A stretch of DNA of 60,033 nt from an uncultured Clostridia bacterium (GTDB lineage Bacteria > Bacillota > Clostridia > Christensenellales > Aristaeellaceae). The DNA is taken from contig CAKUKE010000015.1 of NCBI GenBank assembly GCA_934662505.1, positions 1 to 60,033 of the forward strand, in the 5' to 3' direction. A program made the translations under genes and the position numbers. Below are positions 24,473-34,996 of this stretch, piece by piece. The notes under the pieces are model-generated. The model saw only the letters and a program-made list of their open reading frames with translations. It ran no database searches and was not told the DNA's origin. Every line of letters starts with the position of its first letter. The first letter of the stretch is position 1.

Positions 24473-25426
24473 ATGAAAAAGTTGATTGCTGTCCTGCTGA
24501 CCCTGGCGCTGTGCCTGGGCATGACCGCCTTCACCGCCGTGGCGGATGAAGCGCCCGTGTACAAGATCGGCGTGCTGGTGCCCGCCTCCACCCATGCCTG
24601 GGTGCAGGGCATCACCTATCAGGCCGAGCAGTACGCCAAGGAACTGGCCGACGAAGGCAAGATCGAATACAAGCTGCTCATCAGCAGCAACGCCGAAGAA
24701 ATGACCGCCCACATCGAAGAAGCCATGGCGTGGGGCGCGCAGGCGCTGGTGGTCGCTCCTCAGTGGACCGGCATGGAAGTGCCCGTGCAGCAGGCCATCG
24801 ACGAGGGTCTGACCGTGGTCGCCTTCGACATGGATATCGACGCGGACGGCATCTACAAGGTGACCGGTGATAACGAATCCATGGGCGTAGCGGGCGCCAA
24901 GTACATCGTGGACAAGATCGGCACCGAGGGCTTCGTTGTGGTCATGTCCGTGCCCAGCGCCGGTTCCGTCAACGAACTGCGCATCAAGGGCTTCATGGAC
25001 ACCATGAAGGAGATCGCCCCCAATGTGGAAATCAAGGAATACGCCAACGAAGCCTTCTCCGACACCGAGGGCCTGAAGGTCATGGCCGACGTGCTCACCG
25101 CCAACGACAAGATCGACGCGGTGTTCTCTCTGGACGATGAAACCTCCATCGGCGCGCTCAAGGCCATCGAGGATGCCGGCCGCACCGACATCAAGGCCAT
25201 CACCGGCGGCGGCGGCTGCCAGAAGTACTTCCAGGTGATCAAGGACACCACCGATGTGGCGGCCTGCTCCGCGCTCTACAGCCCCCTGATGATCCGCAAC
25301 TGCTTCGACGTGGCGCTGAGCGTGCTGGGCGGCGAAGAAGTGGAAGCCGTCACCGTCATCCCCTCTCAGGTGGTGGACGCCTCCAACGTGGACGAATACC
25401 TGGATCCCAACAACACCATCTACTGA
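24473..25426 (+). CDS. Sugar-binding protein of a ribose-type ABC importer
   Basis: 317 aa. Signal peptide of about 23 residues ending TAVADEAP; a Cys sits inside the hydrophobic core (LALCLG) but the context is a poor lipobox, so lipoprotein status is unclear. The mature part fits the periplasmic-binding-protein type 1 fold (YKIGVLVPASTHAWVQGI, AQALVVAPQWTG, VVAFDMDID, DNESMGVAGAKY). It captures a sugar and delivers it to the permease encoded downstream. The gene is followed by a strong terminator before the ATPase gene, so it should be made in excess of the membrane parts. Confidence 0.92.
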   Translation: MKKLIAVLLTLALCLGMTAFTAVADEAPVYKIGVLVPASTHAWVQGITYQAEQYAKELADEGKIEYKLLISSNAEEMTAHIEEAMAWGAQALVVAPQWTGMEVPVQQAIDEGLTVVAFDMDIDADGIYKVTGDNESMGVAGAKYIVDKIGTEGFVVVMSVPSAGSVNELRIKGFMDTMKEIAPNVEIKEYANEAFSDTEGLKVMADVLTANDKIDAVFSLDDETSIGALKAIEDAGRTDIKAITGGGGCQKYFQVIKDTTDVAACSALYSPLMIRNCFDVALSVLGGEEVEAVTVIPSQVVDASNVDEYLDPNNTIY

Positions 25427-25489
25427 TTTTTTCAGAAGCCGCCCCGATGCAGCAGGCTGTCCAACACACCGCTGCATCCGGCGGGATCC

Positions 25490-25520
25490 AATGAAGGGCG
25501 AACAGCCCTTCATTTTTTCT
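25490..25520 (+). terminator. Terminator between binding-protein and ATPase genes
   Basis: Perfect 10-bp stem AATGAAGGGC/GCCCTTCATT with loop GAACA, then TTTTCTT. Confidence 0.9.
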
Positions 25521-25988
25521 TGCAGAAAGACCGCCCGGAAAGGAGCCGTGCGCAGGGGCGGCGCGCGGAACGAGCGTCGGCATTTCAAGCGTGCGCCGCG
25601 CCATCCGGCTTCCTGCCCGCCTGCCTTCCGCCGCGCCGCGTCGATTTAACGCGCCGCGAATACTGCGGCAGGAGCCCGTCTGTCCGGCTGCACAAAAACG
25701 CGCGCCGCCCTTCGGTTCCGCTGCCCCGCGCCCCTTTGCCCCGTCTTCCCCGCCGGCGCGCCCCATCATGCTGCTGCAAAAGCAAGTCGCCCGCCCCTGT
25801 CCTCGCCCGGAAGCGGCGCACGGAGACGCGGGCGCCGCAAAAGGGAGAAGGGAGGAAAGCGCCTTCCCTGCGGGCGTTTTCTCCTTTTTTTCTTGCCGGA
25901 AAAAGCAGGAAAACGGCCGCCAATCGAGAAAAGGTAATCAACCGTTTTATTGCTTACGGACGGATGAATGGGAAACGGATGTGAACGC
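25521..25988. other. Long spacer inside the sugar transporter locus
   Basis: About 450 nt with no credible gene. It contains a long imperfect hairpin near 25878-25920 in which GCGTTTTC pairs with GAAAACG and CCTTTTT with AAAAAG. No consensus promoter for the ATPase gene was found, so that gene may rely on read-through or a regulated promoter. Confidence 0.5.
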
Positions 25989-27467
25989 ATGAAACTTTCC
26001 ATGCGGGGGATCGAAAAATCCTTCGACGCCAACCGGGTGCTCCGGGCGGTGGATTTCTCTCTGAACGAAGGGGAAATCTGCGCGCTGCTGGGCGAAAACG
26101 GCGCTGGCAAAAGCACGCTGATGAATATTCTGGGCGGGGTCATCCGCCCGGACGGGGGCGTTATCGAGCTGGACGGCGCGCCCGTCTCCTTTCAGACGCC
26201 CGCCCAGTCGCTGGCGGCGGGCATTGCCTTTATCCATCAGGAGCTCAACCTGATCAACGACCTGCCCGTATATGAAAACATGTTTCTCGGACGGGAGCTG
26301 AAGACCCGTCTGGGGCTGCTGGATCACCGGGGCATGTACCGCGCCACGAAGGCGCTGTTTGACCGTCTGGGACTGGATGTGGACCCCGGCGCCATGGTAT
26401 CCAGTCTGGACGCGTCCTACAAGCAGATCGTGGAGATCGCCCGGGCGCTGATGATGAACGCCTCCGTCATCATCATGGACGAGCCCACCACCTCGCTGAC
26501 GGACACCGAGATCGAGCGGGTGTTTTCCATGCTGCGCACCCTGCGGGCGCAGAAGGTGGGGGTGGTGTTCATTTCCCACAAGCTGCGGGAAGTGATGGAG
26601 ATCTGCGACCGCTACACCGTGCTGCGGGACGGGGTGGTGGTGGCCGACGGTCGGGTGCAGGATGTGACCAGCGCCGACATCGCCCGGGACATGGTGGGGC
26701 ACGACGTGCGCACCGAACCCCTGAACCGCCGCGCCGCGCCGGGGGAGGAAGTGCTGCGGCTGGAAGGCCTGACGCTGGAGCCCTTCTACCGTCAGGTCAG
26801 CCTGACGGTGCACGCCGGCGAGGTAGTGGGCGTGACCGGTCTATTGGGCGACGGGCGGAGCGAGGTGTTCCGCACGGTGTTCGGCGATCTGGGACGTCCG
26901 CAGGGGAGCATCTTTTTCTGCGGGCAGCGGACGAACATCCGCTCCACCCTGCAGGCCACGGCGCTGGGGATCGGCTATGTGCCCCGCAACCGCAAGGAAA
27001 ACGGCATTTTAAAGGACATGAGCATTCTGGACAACGCCTCTGCGGTCATCTGGCCCCGCCTGACCCGGCTGGGGCTGATCGACGGGAAAAAGGAGCGCGC
27101 CGCCTTCGACGTGCAGAAAGAAGAGCTGCGCATCCGCATGGGCGATCCCTCGGATCCCGTCACCAGTCTGTCCGGCGGCAACCAGCAGAAAGTGGTGCTG
27201 GCCAAATGGCTGTCCGCCCATCCCCGGCTGCTCATTCTGGATAACCCCACCCAGGGGGTGGACGTGGGCGCCAAGGAAGAAATATACGACATCATCCTGC
27301 GCCTGGCGGAGCAGGGGGTGGCCGTGATCGTCCTGTCCAACGAGGCGCAGGAGATCATCCGCGTATGCGACCGGGCGCTGGTCATGTACCACGGCGACGT
27401 GCAGGCCGAGGTATCCGGCAAACGAATGAACGAACAGGAAATGATGCGTCTGGCCACCGGCGGCTGA
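25989..27467 (+). CDS. Ribose-type sugar ABC importer ATPase (RbsA/MglA-like)
   Basis: 492 aa with two fused nucleotide-binding domains. NBD1 has Walker A GENGAGKST, a degenerate signature LDASYKQIVEIARAL and Walker B VIIMDEPTT. NBD2 has a degenerate Walker A region (TGLLGDGRSEVF) but a canonical LSGGNQQKV signature and LILDNPTQGVDVG, as is normal for RbsA/MglA. It powers import through the permease encoded 19 nt downstream. Start is uncertain: ATGs at 25968, 25989 and 26001 are possible and none has a strong ribosome binding site; 25989 fits family alignments best. Confidence 0.93.
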   Translation: MKLSMRGIEKSFDANRVLRAVDFSLNEGEICALLGENGAGKSTLMNILGGVIRPDGGVIELDGAPVSFQTPAQSLAAGIAFIHQELNLINDLPVYENMFLGRELKTRLGLLDHRGMYRATKALFDRLGLDVDPGAMVSSLDASYKQIVEIARALMMNASVIIMDEPTTSLTDTEIERVFSMLRTLRAQKVGVVFISHKLREVMEICDRYTVLRDGVVVADGRVQDVTSADIARDMVGHDVRTEPLNRRAAPGEEVLRLEGLTLEPFYRQVSLTVHAGEVVGVTGLLGDGRSEVFRTVFGDLGRPQGSIFFCGQRTNIRSTLQATALGIGYVPRNRKENGILKDMSILDNASAVIWPRLTRLGLIDGKKERAAFDVQKEELRIRMGDPSDPVTSLSGGNQQKVVLAKWLSAHPRLLILDNPTQGVDVGAKEEIYDIILRLAEQGVAVIVLSNEAQEIIRVCDRALVMYHGDVQAEVSGKRMNEQEMMRLATGG

Positions 27468-27486
27468 CGGGAGAGGATGACACGAC

Positions 27487-28527
27487 ATGCAGACTGACAA
27501 AAGCAGAAAAACGGGCTTCGCCCAGAACTTCGTCCGGATGTGGAAAAGCAACCCCCTCCTGTCCACGGGCTGCGTACTGGCGCTGATGATCGTCCTGCAG
27601 ACGCTGGCGCTGGGCTTTGACTACCCCGACCTGAACAGCTGGTTCGTCAGCTGGTATAAAAACTGGCTGAACATCCTGCGCAACAACGCCAACGTGGGCA
27701 TCGTGGCGCTGGGTATGACCTTTGTCATCATTTCAGGCGGCATCGATCTGGCCGTCGGCTCCACGCTGGTGGCGGTGGGCGCGGTGCTCATGGTGCTCAT
27801 CAACGGCCACGACGACGGTCTTCTGACCGCCGTGGGCATCACCGGCCTGCCCGCCTACCTGATCGGCATTCTGGCGGCGCTGGCCGTGGGCTGCACCGTG
27901 GGCGCGGTCAACGGCGTGCTGGTGGCGCGCAGCCGCATTCCCGCCTTCATCGCCACGCTGGGCATGATGAAGATCTGCCGCAGCGTCACTCAGCAGTGCA
28001 TGCAGACGGTGGGAGTCAAGGTGCCCAAGGCCTTTCTGGCCATTTCCAACGCCAAGATAGGCGGCGAGATCATATTGCCCATCATATACTGGCTGGTGCT
28101 GGCGCTGATCCTTCACGTGGTCAGCCGGCGCACCCCCTTCGGCCGTCAGGTGTACGCGGTGGGCTCCAACGAGCGCACCGCCCGGCTCTCGGGCGTGAAT
28201 GTGGAGCGGGTGAAAACCTGGGTCTATGTGCTCACCGGCGCGCTGGTCGCCATCGCCGCGGTCATTCAGGTGGCACGCATCGGCAGCATGGACTACGCCA
28301 ACGCGGGCAGCGGCTATGAAATGGACGCCATTGCCGCCGTGGTAGTAGGCGGCACCAGCATGAGCGGCGGCAAGGGTTCCATCGCCGGCACCGTGCTGGG
28401 CATGCTGATCATCGCCGTAATGAACAACCTGCTCAACCTGATGGGCGTGCCCCCCTTCCTGCGGGAAGCCTTCAAGGGCGCCATCGTCATTGCAGCGGTT
28501 CTTCTGCAGAAAAAAGAGCAGAGCTGA
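27487..28527 (+). CDS. Ribose-type sugar ABC importer permease (RbsC-like)
   Basis: 346 aa with about ten membrane segments. Family hallmarks include VALGMTFVIISGGIDLAVGS, GRQVYAVGSNERTARLSGVNV and AAVVVGGTSMSGGKGSIAGT. It forms the membrane channel of the importer with the upstream ATPase and binding protein. The next element is an intrinsic terminator. Confidence 0.95.
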   Translation: MQTDKSRKTGFAQNFVRMWKSNPLLSTGCVLALMIVLQTLALGFDYPDLNSWFVSWYKNWLNILRNNANVGIVALGMTFVIISGGIDLAVGSTLVAVGAVLMVLINGHDDGLLTAVGITGLPAYLIGILAALAVGCTVGAVNGVLVARSRIPAFIATLGMMKICRSVTQQCMQTVGVKVPKAFLAISNAKIGGEIILPIIYWLVLALILHVVSRRTPFGRQVYAVGSNERTARLSGVNVERVKTWVYVLTGALVAIAAVIQVARIGSMDYANAGSGYEMDAIAAVVVGGTSMSGGKGSIAGTVLGMLIIAVMNNLLNLMGVPPFLREAFKGAIVIAAVLLQKKEQS

Positions 28528-28558
28528 CGGCACCCGTCCGTTCGCCTGCTTTTCCTTC

Positions 28559-28599
28559 CGCGCCGCCCCGCAGCCCGTCTGCCGGCGGCGCGTTTTTTT
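28559..28599 (+). terminator. Terminator after the sugar permease gene
   Basis: 9-bp stem CGCGCCGCC/GGCGGCGCG with a 16-nt loop, followed by TTTTTTT. Its 3' arm and T-run are duplicated downstream as the start of each unit of the 105-nt repeat. Confidence 0.85.
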
Positions 28600-28912
28600 C
28601 CGTTTCCCGTGGACAGCGCTGCTGTCATTTCCTTCCTTTGTTTCCAGTCGGTGCAGCCGGTGCGTCACATCCTGCAATTCATCTGCCGGCGGCGCGTTTT
28701 TTCTTCGTTTCCCGTGGACAGCGCTGCTGTCATTTCCTTCCTTTGTTTCCAGTCGGTGCAGCCGGTGCGTCGTGTCCTGCAATTCATCTGCCGGCGGCGC
28801 GTTTTTTCTTCGTTTCCCGTGGGCGATGCGTTTTTTTCTGCGGACGGCTCTGCCGCCGTCCCTTTCCTTTGTTTTCCCTTCGCGCCGCCGATGCATCGTG
28901 TCCTCCAACCGT
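28579..28912. repeat. 104/105-nt tandem repeat, 2 full copies plus a diverged third
   Basis: Copies start with CTGCCGGCGGCGCGTTTTTT at 28579, 28683 and 28788. The first two are almost identical; the third keeps about 40 nt then diverges to about 28912. Each unit opens with the 3' arm and T-tract of the preceding terminator. Lengths of 104 and 105 nt break frame, so antisense open frames here are not believed to be genes. Nothing else was seen in 28913-29105. Confidence 0.9.
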
Positions 28913-29105
28913 TATTTTTTCTGTTCCCCGCAGATGACCCTTCTGCACGCACCCACCATCCGTCGCTGAATTTCTGTCTCGCACAGACGCACCTGCCGCC
29001 TGTTCCCTGTCGGCTGCGTTCCTGCTTTCCACAGACGTCCCCCGCAGGGCCGCTCTGCCCCCTTTCGCGCCCCGCTCCGTTTTTTTTACAGACGGCGCGG
29101 GGGGT

Positions 29106-29134
29106 TTGCATTTTTGGGGCTTATCCCTTATAAT
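29106..29134 (+). promoter_or_regulatory. Promoter of lepA
   Basis: TTGCAT, 17 bp, TATAAT. It lies just upstream of an AAGGAGG site (29151-29157), which fixes the lepA start downstream. Confidence 0.85.
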
Positions 29135-29165
29135 GAAGGGAGGTTTTCCAAGGAGGGCAACGCAT

Positions 29166-30974
<1,809 letters not shown>

Positions 30975-31066
30975 CCCCTCCCCGCGGCGCAGCCGATTTT
31001 CCCCGCTGTGGAAGAAACGCCTCCGCCCCTTCGTTTTCTTATCAGCAGAAGGAGGAAAACGCAGTC

Positions 31067-31777
31067 ATGAACGTAGTGGACATCGTCATTCTGGCCATTG
31101 TCGCCGTCAGCGTCATCTACGGGTTTTACCACGGCTTCGTGCAGACCGTGCTGTCCGTTGCCTGCTGTCTGGCGGCCATCGTGCTGGCCTTCAACTTCGG
31201 CCCCCGCCTGTCCGGCGTGCTCCGGTCCAATCAGGGGGTCACCTCCACCCTTGCCACCTATACCGACGCGGTGGCGCGGGTGGGCGACTACGAGCTGGCC
31301 TCCACCCCGGTGGAGGGCATGAGCGAAAACGTGGTGGAGCAGGTGCTCAGCAGCGTGAAGCTGCCGGACAGCATCGCCGCCATCCTCAGGAGCAACCTGA
31401 CCTCCGACGCCTTCGCCGGCACGGGGCTGACCACTGTGAACGACTACGTATCCAACACTGTGGTGGCTGCGGCGGTCAACGTGCTGTGCTTTGTTCTGTG
31501 CTTCATCGCGGCGTACGCGGTTCTGTCCGTCGTGGTCAGCCTGATCAAGCACGTGTTCCGCTTTCCCCTGCTCAAGGCCATGGACTGGCTGGCCGGCGGC
31601 GCCTTCGGGCTGGCCCGGGGCGTACTGCTGGTGTATGTGCTTTTCCTGCTGGTGCCGGTGGTAAGCACCATTTTGCCGCTGGACGGGCTGGATGCGCTGC
31701 TGGATCAGAGCCGTCTGGCCGGGCTGTTTTCCAGCGACGGCTTTTTTGCCGGCGTCATTGCCGGCCATCTGGGCTGA
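31067..31777 (+). CDS. CvpA-family membrane protein
   Basis: 236 aa from the ATG at 31067 with GGAGG upstream. Four to five membrane segments, beginning with VDIVILAIVAVSVIYGFYHG, typical of CvpA. CvpA proteins are linked to colicin V production in E. coli and to envelope stability; the molecular role is unknown. It lies 92 nt after lepA with no terminator between. A central polar domain (about 70-130) separates the membrane segments. Confidence 0.83.
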   Translation: MNVVDIVILAIVAVSVIYGFYHGFVQTVLSVACCLAAIVLAFNFGPRLSGVLRSNQGVTSTLATYTDAVARVGDYELASTPVEGMSENVVEQVLSSVKLPDSIAAILRSNLTSDAFAGTGLTTVNDYVSNTVVAAAVNVLCFVLCFIAAYAVLSVVVSLIKHVFRFPLLKAMDWLAGGAFGLARGVLLVYVLFLLVPVVSTILPLDGLDALLDQSRLAGLFSSDGFFAGVIAGHLG

Positions 31778-31832
31778 ACCCTGCCGCCGCTCCCTGCGGC
31801 GGACTGAATAAACATTGGAAAGGAAGAACGGT

Positions 31833-32927
31833 ATGCAGGCACATTCCTACAAGTGCCCCTGCTGCGCCTCGCCCCTGAGCTGGGACGGGCAGAGCGGGGA
31901 AATGCGCTGCGACGCGTGCGGCAATACCTTTCCCGTAGACACCCTGACGCAGCTGGAAGCCTGCGGGGAAGTGCGGGATACGACGGATGCGGAGATGCGC
32001 TGGGACATGGCCGGCGTGGACGCCACCGAGGAGGAAAAGGCGCACCTGCGGGCGTTCACCTGCCCCTCCTGCGGCGGGCGGATGGTGGTGGAGGATACCA
32101 ACGCCGCCAACGCATGCCCCTACTGCGGCAACCCCACCGTCATGCCCGAGGTGCTCTCCGGCGCCTTCCGGCCGGACGGCATCATCCCCTTCAAAAAGAC
32201 CCGCAAGGAAGCGCAGCAGGCCTTCCGCGACCTGTGCAAGGGAAAAAAGCTGCTGCCCCGGGGCTTTGCAGCCGAGGCGCAGGTGGAAAAAATTCAGGGG
32301 GTGTACGTGCCCTTCTGGATGTTTGACTGCGACACGGATTCGGACGTGATCTACCGTGCCACCCGGGTGCACACGTCCCGGGAAGGACAGTATGAGGTGA
32401 CCCGCACGGAGCACTATCAGGTGCGCCGGGGCGGTCAGGTGGATTTCAAGCAGGTGCCCGTCAATTCCTCCTCCAAGCTGGACGACACCCTGATGGAGGC
32501 CGTGGAGCCCTTTCAGGCGGATCAGGCGACGGCCTTTACCCCCGCCTATCTCAGCGGCAGTCTGGCCGAGCGTTACGACCTGACCGAGGAACGGTGCCAG
32601 AAGCGCGCCAACGCCCGCATCCGGGAAAGTGTGCAGCGCATCTGCGCCGCCTCCGCCGCCGGTTACACCACCCTCATCCCCGTCAGCACCAGCGTACGCA
32701 TGAAGCATGCCAAAGCGCGCAACGTCATGATGCCCGTGTGGCTGCTCAACACCCGCTACCACGGCAAGGAATACACCTTCGCCATGAACGGTCAGACGGG
32801 GCGTCTGGTGGGCAACCTGCCGGTGGACAAGGGGCGGGCGCTGGGCTGGATCGCCGGACTGATGGCCGGGCTGACCGGCGCAGGTTATCTCATCTGCCTG
32901 CTGCTGAGCTATATGGGAGGGATGTAA
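31833..32927 (+). CDS. Zinc-ribbon protein with C-terminal membrane anchor
   Basis: 364 aa from the ATG at 31833 with GGAAAGGAAG upstream. The N-terminus has two zinc ribbons: CPCC...CDAC (about 9-33) and CPSC...CPYC (about 76-104). The middle resembles a channel- or replication-type zinc-ribbon protein of gut Clostridia without assigned role (PFKKTRKEA, FKQVPVNSSSKLDD, YLSGSLAERYDL). A hydrophobic segment near 333-360 forms a C-terminal anchor. The stop codon overlaps the start of the TPM-domain gene (TAATG), so the pair is co-translated and probably works together at the membrane. Confidence 0.8.
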   Translation: MQAHSYKCPCCASPLSWDGQSGEMRCDACGNTFPVDTLTQLEACGEVRDTTDAEMRWDMAGVDATEEEKAHLRAFTCPSCGGRMVVEDTNAANACPYCGNPTVMPEVLSGAFRPDGIIPFKKTRKEAQQAFRDLCKGKKLLPRGFAAEAQVEKIQGVYVPFWMFDCDTDSDVIYRATRVHTSREGQYEVTRTEHYQVRRGGQVDFKQVPVNSSSKLDDTLMEAVEPFQADQATAFTPAYLSGSLAERYDLTEERCQKRANARIRESVQRICAASAAGYTTLIPVSTSVRMKHAKARNVMMPVWLLNTRYHGKEYTFAMNGQTGRLVGNLPVDKGRALGWIAGLMAGLTGAGYLICLLLSYMGGM

Positions 32928-33775
32928 TGATGAAAAAGCTGCGCATGCTGGCGGCGCTTGTGTGCTGCCTGACCCTCCTTCTTGCCTGCGCGCTGGGCGA
33001 AAACAGCCGGGTCGTCGTGGACGACGCGGAGCTCCTCACAGCAGAGGAACGTCAGACCCTGACGGACACCATCAACCGCATCGGCGATGCGTATCATTTC
33101 CAGATCGTGCTGCACACCACCCGCTCCACGGACGGCAAGTCCATGCGGGACTATGCGGCGGACTACTACGACTACAAGGGGTACGGATACGGCGACCGCC
33201 ACAACGGCCTGATCTTTGTGGTGGACATGGGCTCCCGCCAGTTCGTTACCGTCACCACGGGCACGGGCATCACGTATTTCTCCGACAGCGACATTACCGA
33301 CGTGGAGGACAGCGCCCTGTCCTGTCTGAGCGACGGCGAATACGCGCAGGCCTTTGAGCAGTACCTGAGCGCCGCGGAGGACGTGGTGCGCCGGGGCTAC
33401 CGCGCCGCCCTTTCCCAGGGCGTCACCCCGGAGGGCGACGTCTATCAGGTGACGACCGCCGACCGGCTGCAATGGGCCGCGGACGACGCCCGGGACATGC
33501 TGCCCATGGTGCTCATCGTCGCGGCCATCATCACGACCATCGTCATGTGCGTCATGGTTTCCCGCATGAAGACCGCCCGGAAAAAGGATGCGGCGCAGAA
33601 CTACGTGGAAAAGCAGAGCCTGACCCGTGTGGCGGATATTTACCTGTACACCACCGAGAGCCGCCACAAGATCGAGACCGACGACAACAATCACAGCGGC
33701 GGAGGGGGCAGTCACAGCACCTTTACCGGTTCCTCCGGCACCAGCCACGGCGGCGGCAGCGCACGGAGCTTCTGA
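32927..33775 (+). CDS. TPM-domain membrane protein with Gly/Ser-rich tail
   Basis: 282 aa (or 281 if the second ATG is used). Signal sequence at about 1-24, TPM_phosphatase domain at about 25-150 (VVVDDAELLTAEERQTL, then GLIFVVDMGSRQFVTVTTG), membrane segment near 188-208 and a low-complexity Gly/Ser/His C-terminus. TPM proteins are often beside zinc-ribbon or LemA proteins; in photosynthetic organisms they help photosystem repair, elsewhere their role is unclear. Overlaps the zinc-ribbon gene. Confidence 0.88.
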   Translation: MMKKLRMLAALVCCLTLLLACALGENSRVVVDDAELLTAEERQTLTDTINRIGDAYHFQIVLHTTRSTDGKSMRDYAADYYDYKGYGYGDRHNGLIFVVDMGSRQFVTVTTGTGITYFSDSDITDVEDSALSCLSDGEYAQAFEQYLSAAEDVVRRGYRAALSQGVTPEGDVYQVTTADRLQWAADDARDMLPMVLIVAAIITTIVMCVMVSRMKTARKKDAAQNYVEKQSLTRVADIYLYTTESRHKIETDDNNHSGGGGSHSTFTGSSGTSHGGGSARSF

Positions 33776-33796
33776 GCGCATCAAAGCACATCATGT

Positions 33797-33845
33797 ACGG
33801 GGGCGGCGTTCCTTGGCCTTTCAGGAACGCCGCCCCCGTGCTTTA
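33797..33845 (+). terminator. Strong hairpin terminator after the TPM gene
   Basis: 17-bp perfect stem from ACGGGGGCGG at 33797 to 33813 pairing with 33823-33839, 9-nt loop, then GCTTTACC. The T-run is weak but the stem is exceptional. Confidence 0.8.
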
Positions 33846-34243
33846 CCTGTGGAGCGGTGGGGCACCGGGTGCAGCGCGGTGTGATGCGAACACTACCGCC
33901 GCCCCCGTGCTTTACCTGTGGAAGGTGGGACACCGGCGCGGCGCAGTGTAATGCGAACAGAACCCTTTATCCGTGGAACGGTAGGGCATCGGCGCGGCGC
34001 GATGCGAACACTACTGCCACCCCGCGCTTTACCCGTGGAAGGTGAGACACCGGCGCGGCGCGATGCGAACACTACCGCCGCCCCGCGCTTTACCTGTGGA
34101 GCGGTGGGGCATCGGGTGCAGCGCGGTGTGATGCGAACACTACCGCCGCCCCCGCGCTTTACCCGTGGAAGGTGAGACACCGGCGCGGCGCGATGCGAAC
34201 ACTACCACCGCCATGCGCTTTGCGCATGGAACGGTGAAGGCTG
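33841..34243. repeat. 54-69-nt tandem repeat, 6 copies plus a partial one
   Basis: Units start with CTTTA(C/T)C(C/T)GTGGA at 33841, 33910, 33964, 34027, 34088, 34157 and (partial) 34218. Two subtypes occur: a 69-nt form with GGGTGCAGCGCGGTGTGATG and a 61-63-nt form with GGCGCGGCGCGATG; one copy is 54 nt. All contain GATGCGAACA or TAATGCGAACA. The unit includes the end of the terminator 3' arm (CGCCCCCGTGCTTTACC). Units abut, so no CRISPR-like spacers. Confidence 0.9.
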
Positions 34244-34725
34244 AAAATGGCATCGCCCAAACCCGCCTTCTTCATCCTGCCTCCCGCCCATCTGAAGAAA
34301 CGCCTGCATGAAAACAGCGCGTCTCCCGGCATGCCGGCAGACGCACCGGGCAAAGCAGCGGCATACCGCCGGAACATGCCGGGCGTTCGCACGGCGAGAG
34401 AACAGGCGGAAAACCGGCTGCGCCGGCTGCTGCAAACGCGAGGCCCCGCCCCGGCTGTGTATATCCGCGCCCCCTTGTTTACAGCGAGCCTTCCAGGAGA
34501 GCCGCCGCCAGAGGCGGTGTCCCCCGTCCATTTCGCCTGCATGGCGGCTGCCGTTTTTTCGACCGTGCATTCTTTTTTCAACCGTGGGCGCTGGGGATAG
34601 GCGGCGCTCAAAAATGGACGCGCCCTTTCCCGCGGCGCCCGGCTTCCCTGACTTTGTCCTCCGCAGCCTCCACGTGCCAACGCCGGAGGGGGATAACCCC
34701 TGAAACGGACGCAGGAAGATACAAC
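34244..34725. other. Intergenic stretch without recognised gene
   Basis: GC-rich DNA with short frames on both strands but no ribosome binding site, motif or family likeness. Nothing more can be supported. Confidence 0.5.
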
Positions 34726-34786
34726 AAAAAAGGCATCAGCACCCCGTCAGCGTGTTCGTGTACCGGCGGCGCGGGCTGCCTTTTTT
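34726..34786 (-). terminator. Terminator-like inverted repeat after the PHP gene
   Basis: AAAAAAGGCA (34726-34735) pairs with TGCCTTTTTT (34777-34786) around a 41-nt structured interior, giving T-runs on both strands. It is 211 nt beyond the PHP gene stop. Confidence 0.55.
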
Positions 34787-34933
34787 CACGATTCAGTTTT
34801 CTCCACGGCCTGTGGAGAAGCGTTTAGGGCGGCCGGCGCGACGCACCTTTTCACGCGGCTGCTTTTTCCCGCACGCTCCGTGAGCCATGCCTTTTTTATT
34901 TCATTCTTCTTCCCACGGACGTTTCGGACGCGG

Positions 34934-34982
34934 GCAGGAGGGGCTGGGCAACGCCCCTCCGCCTGCGTTTTTTCTTTTTTCC
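34934..34982 (+). terminator. Rightward hairpin with long T-tail facing the PHP gene
   Basis: GCAGG-AGGGGC pairs with GCCCCT-CCTGC (small bulge) and is followed by TTTTTTCTTTTTT. Oriented to stop plus-strand transcription before it enters the PHP gene from its 3' end. Confidence 0.6.
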
Positions 34983-34996
34983 GTCCGTTTTCCGCG

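Noticed and set aside
28665..29111. Leftward repeat protein in the 105-nt array
   Set aside because: Frame depends on 104- versus 105-nt units, no ribosome binding site and it runs into the lepA promoter.
33841..34243. CRISPR array with 28-40-nt repeats
   Set aside because: The parts between the best conserved words are themselves repeated in two subtypes, so they are not spacers.
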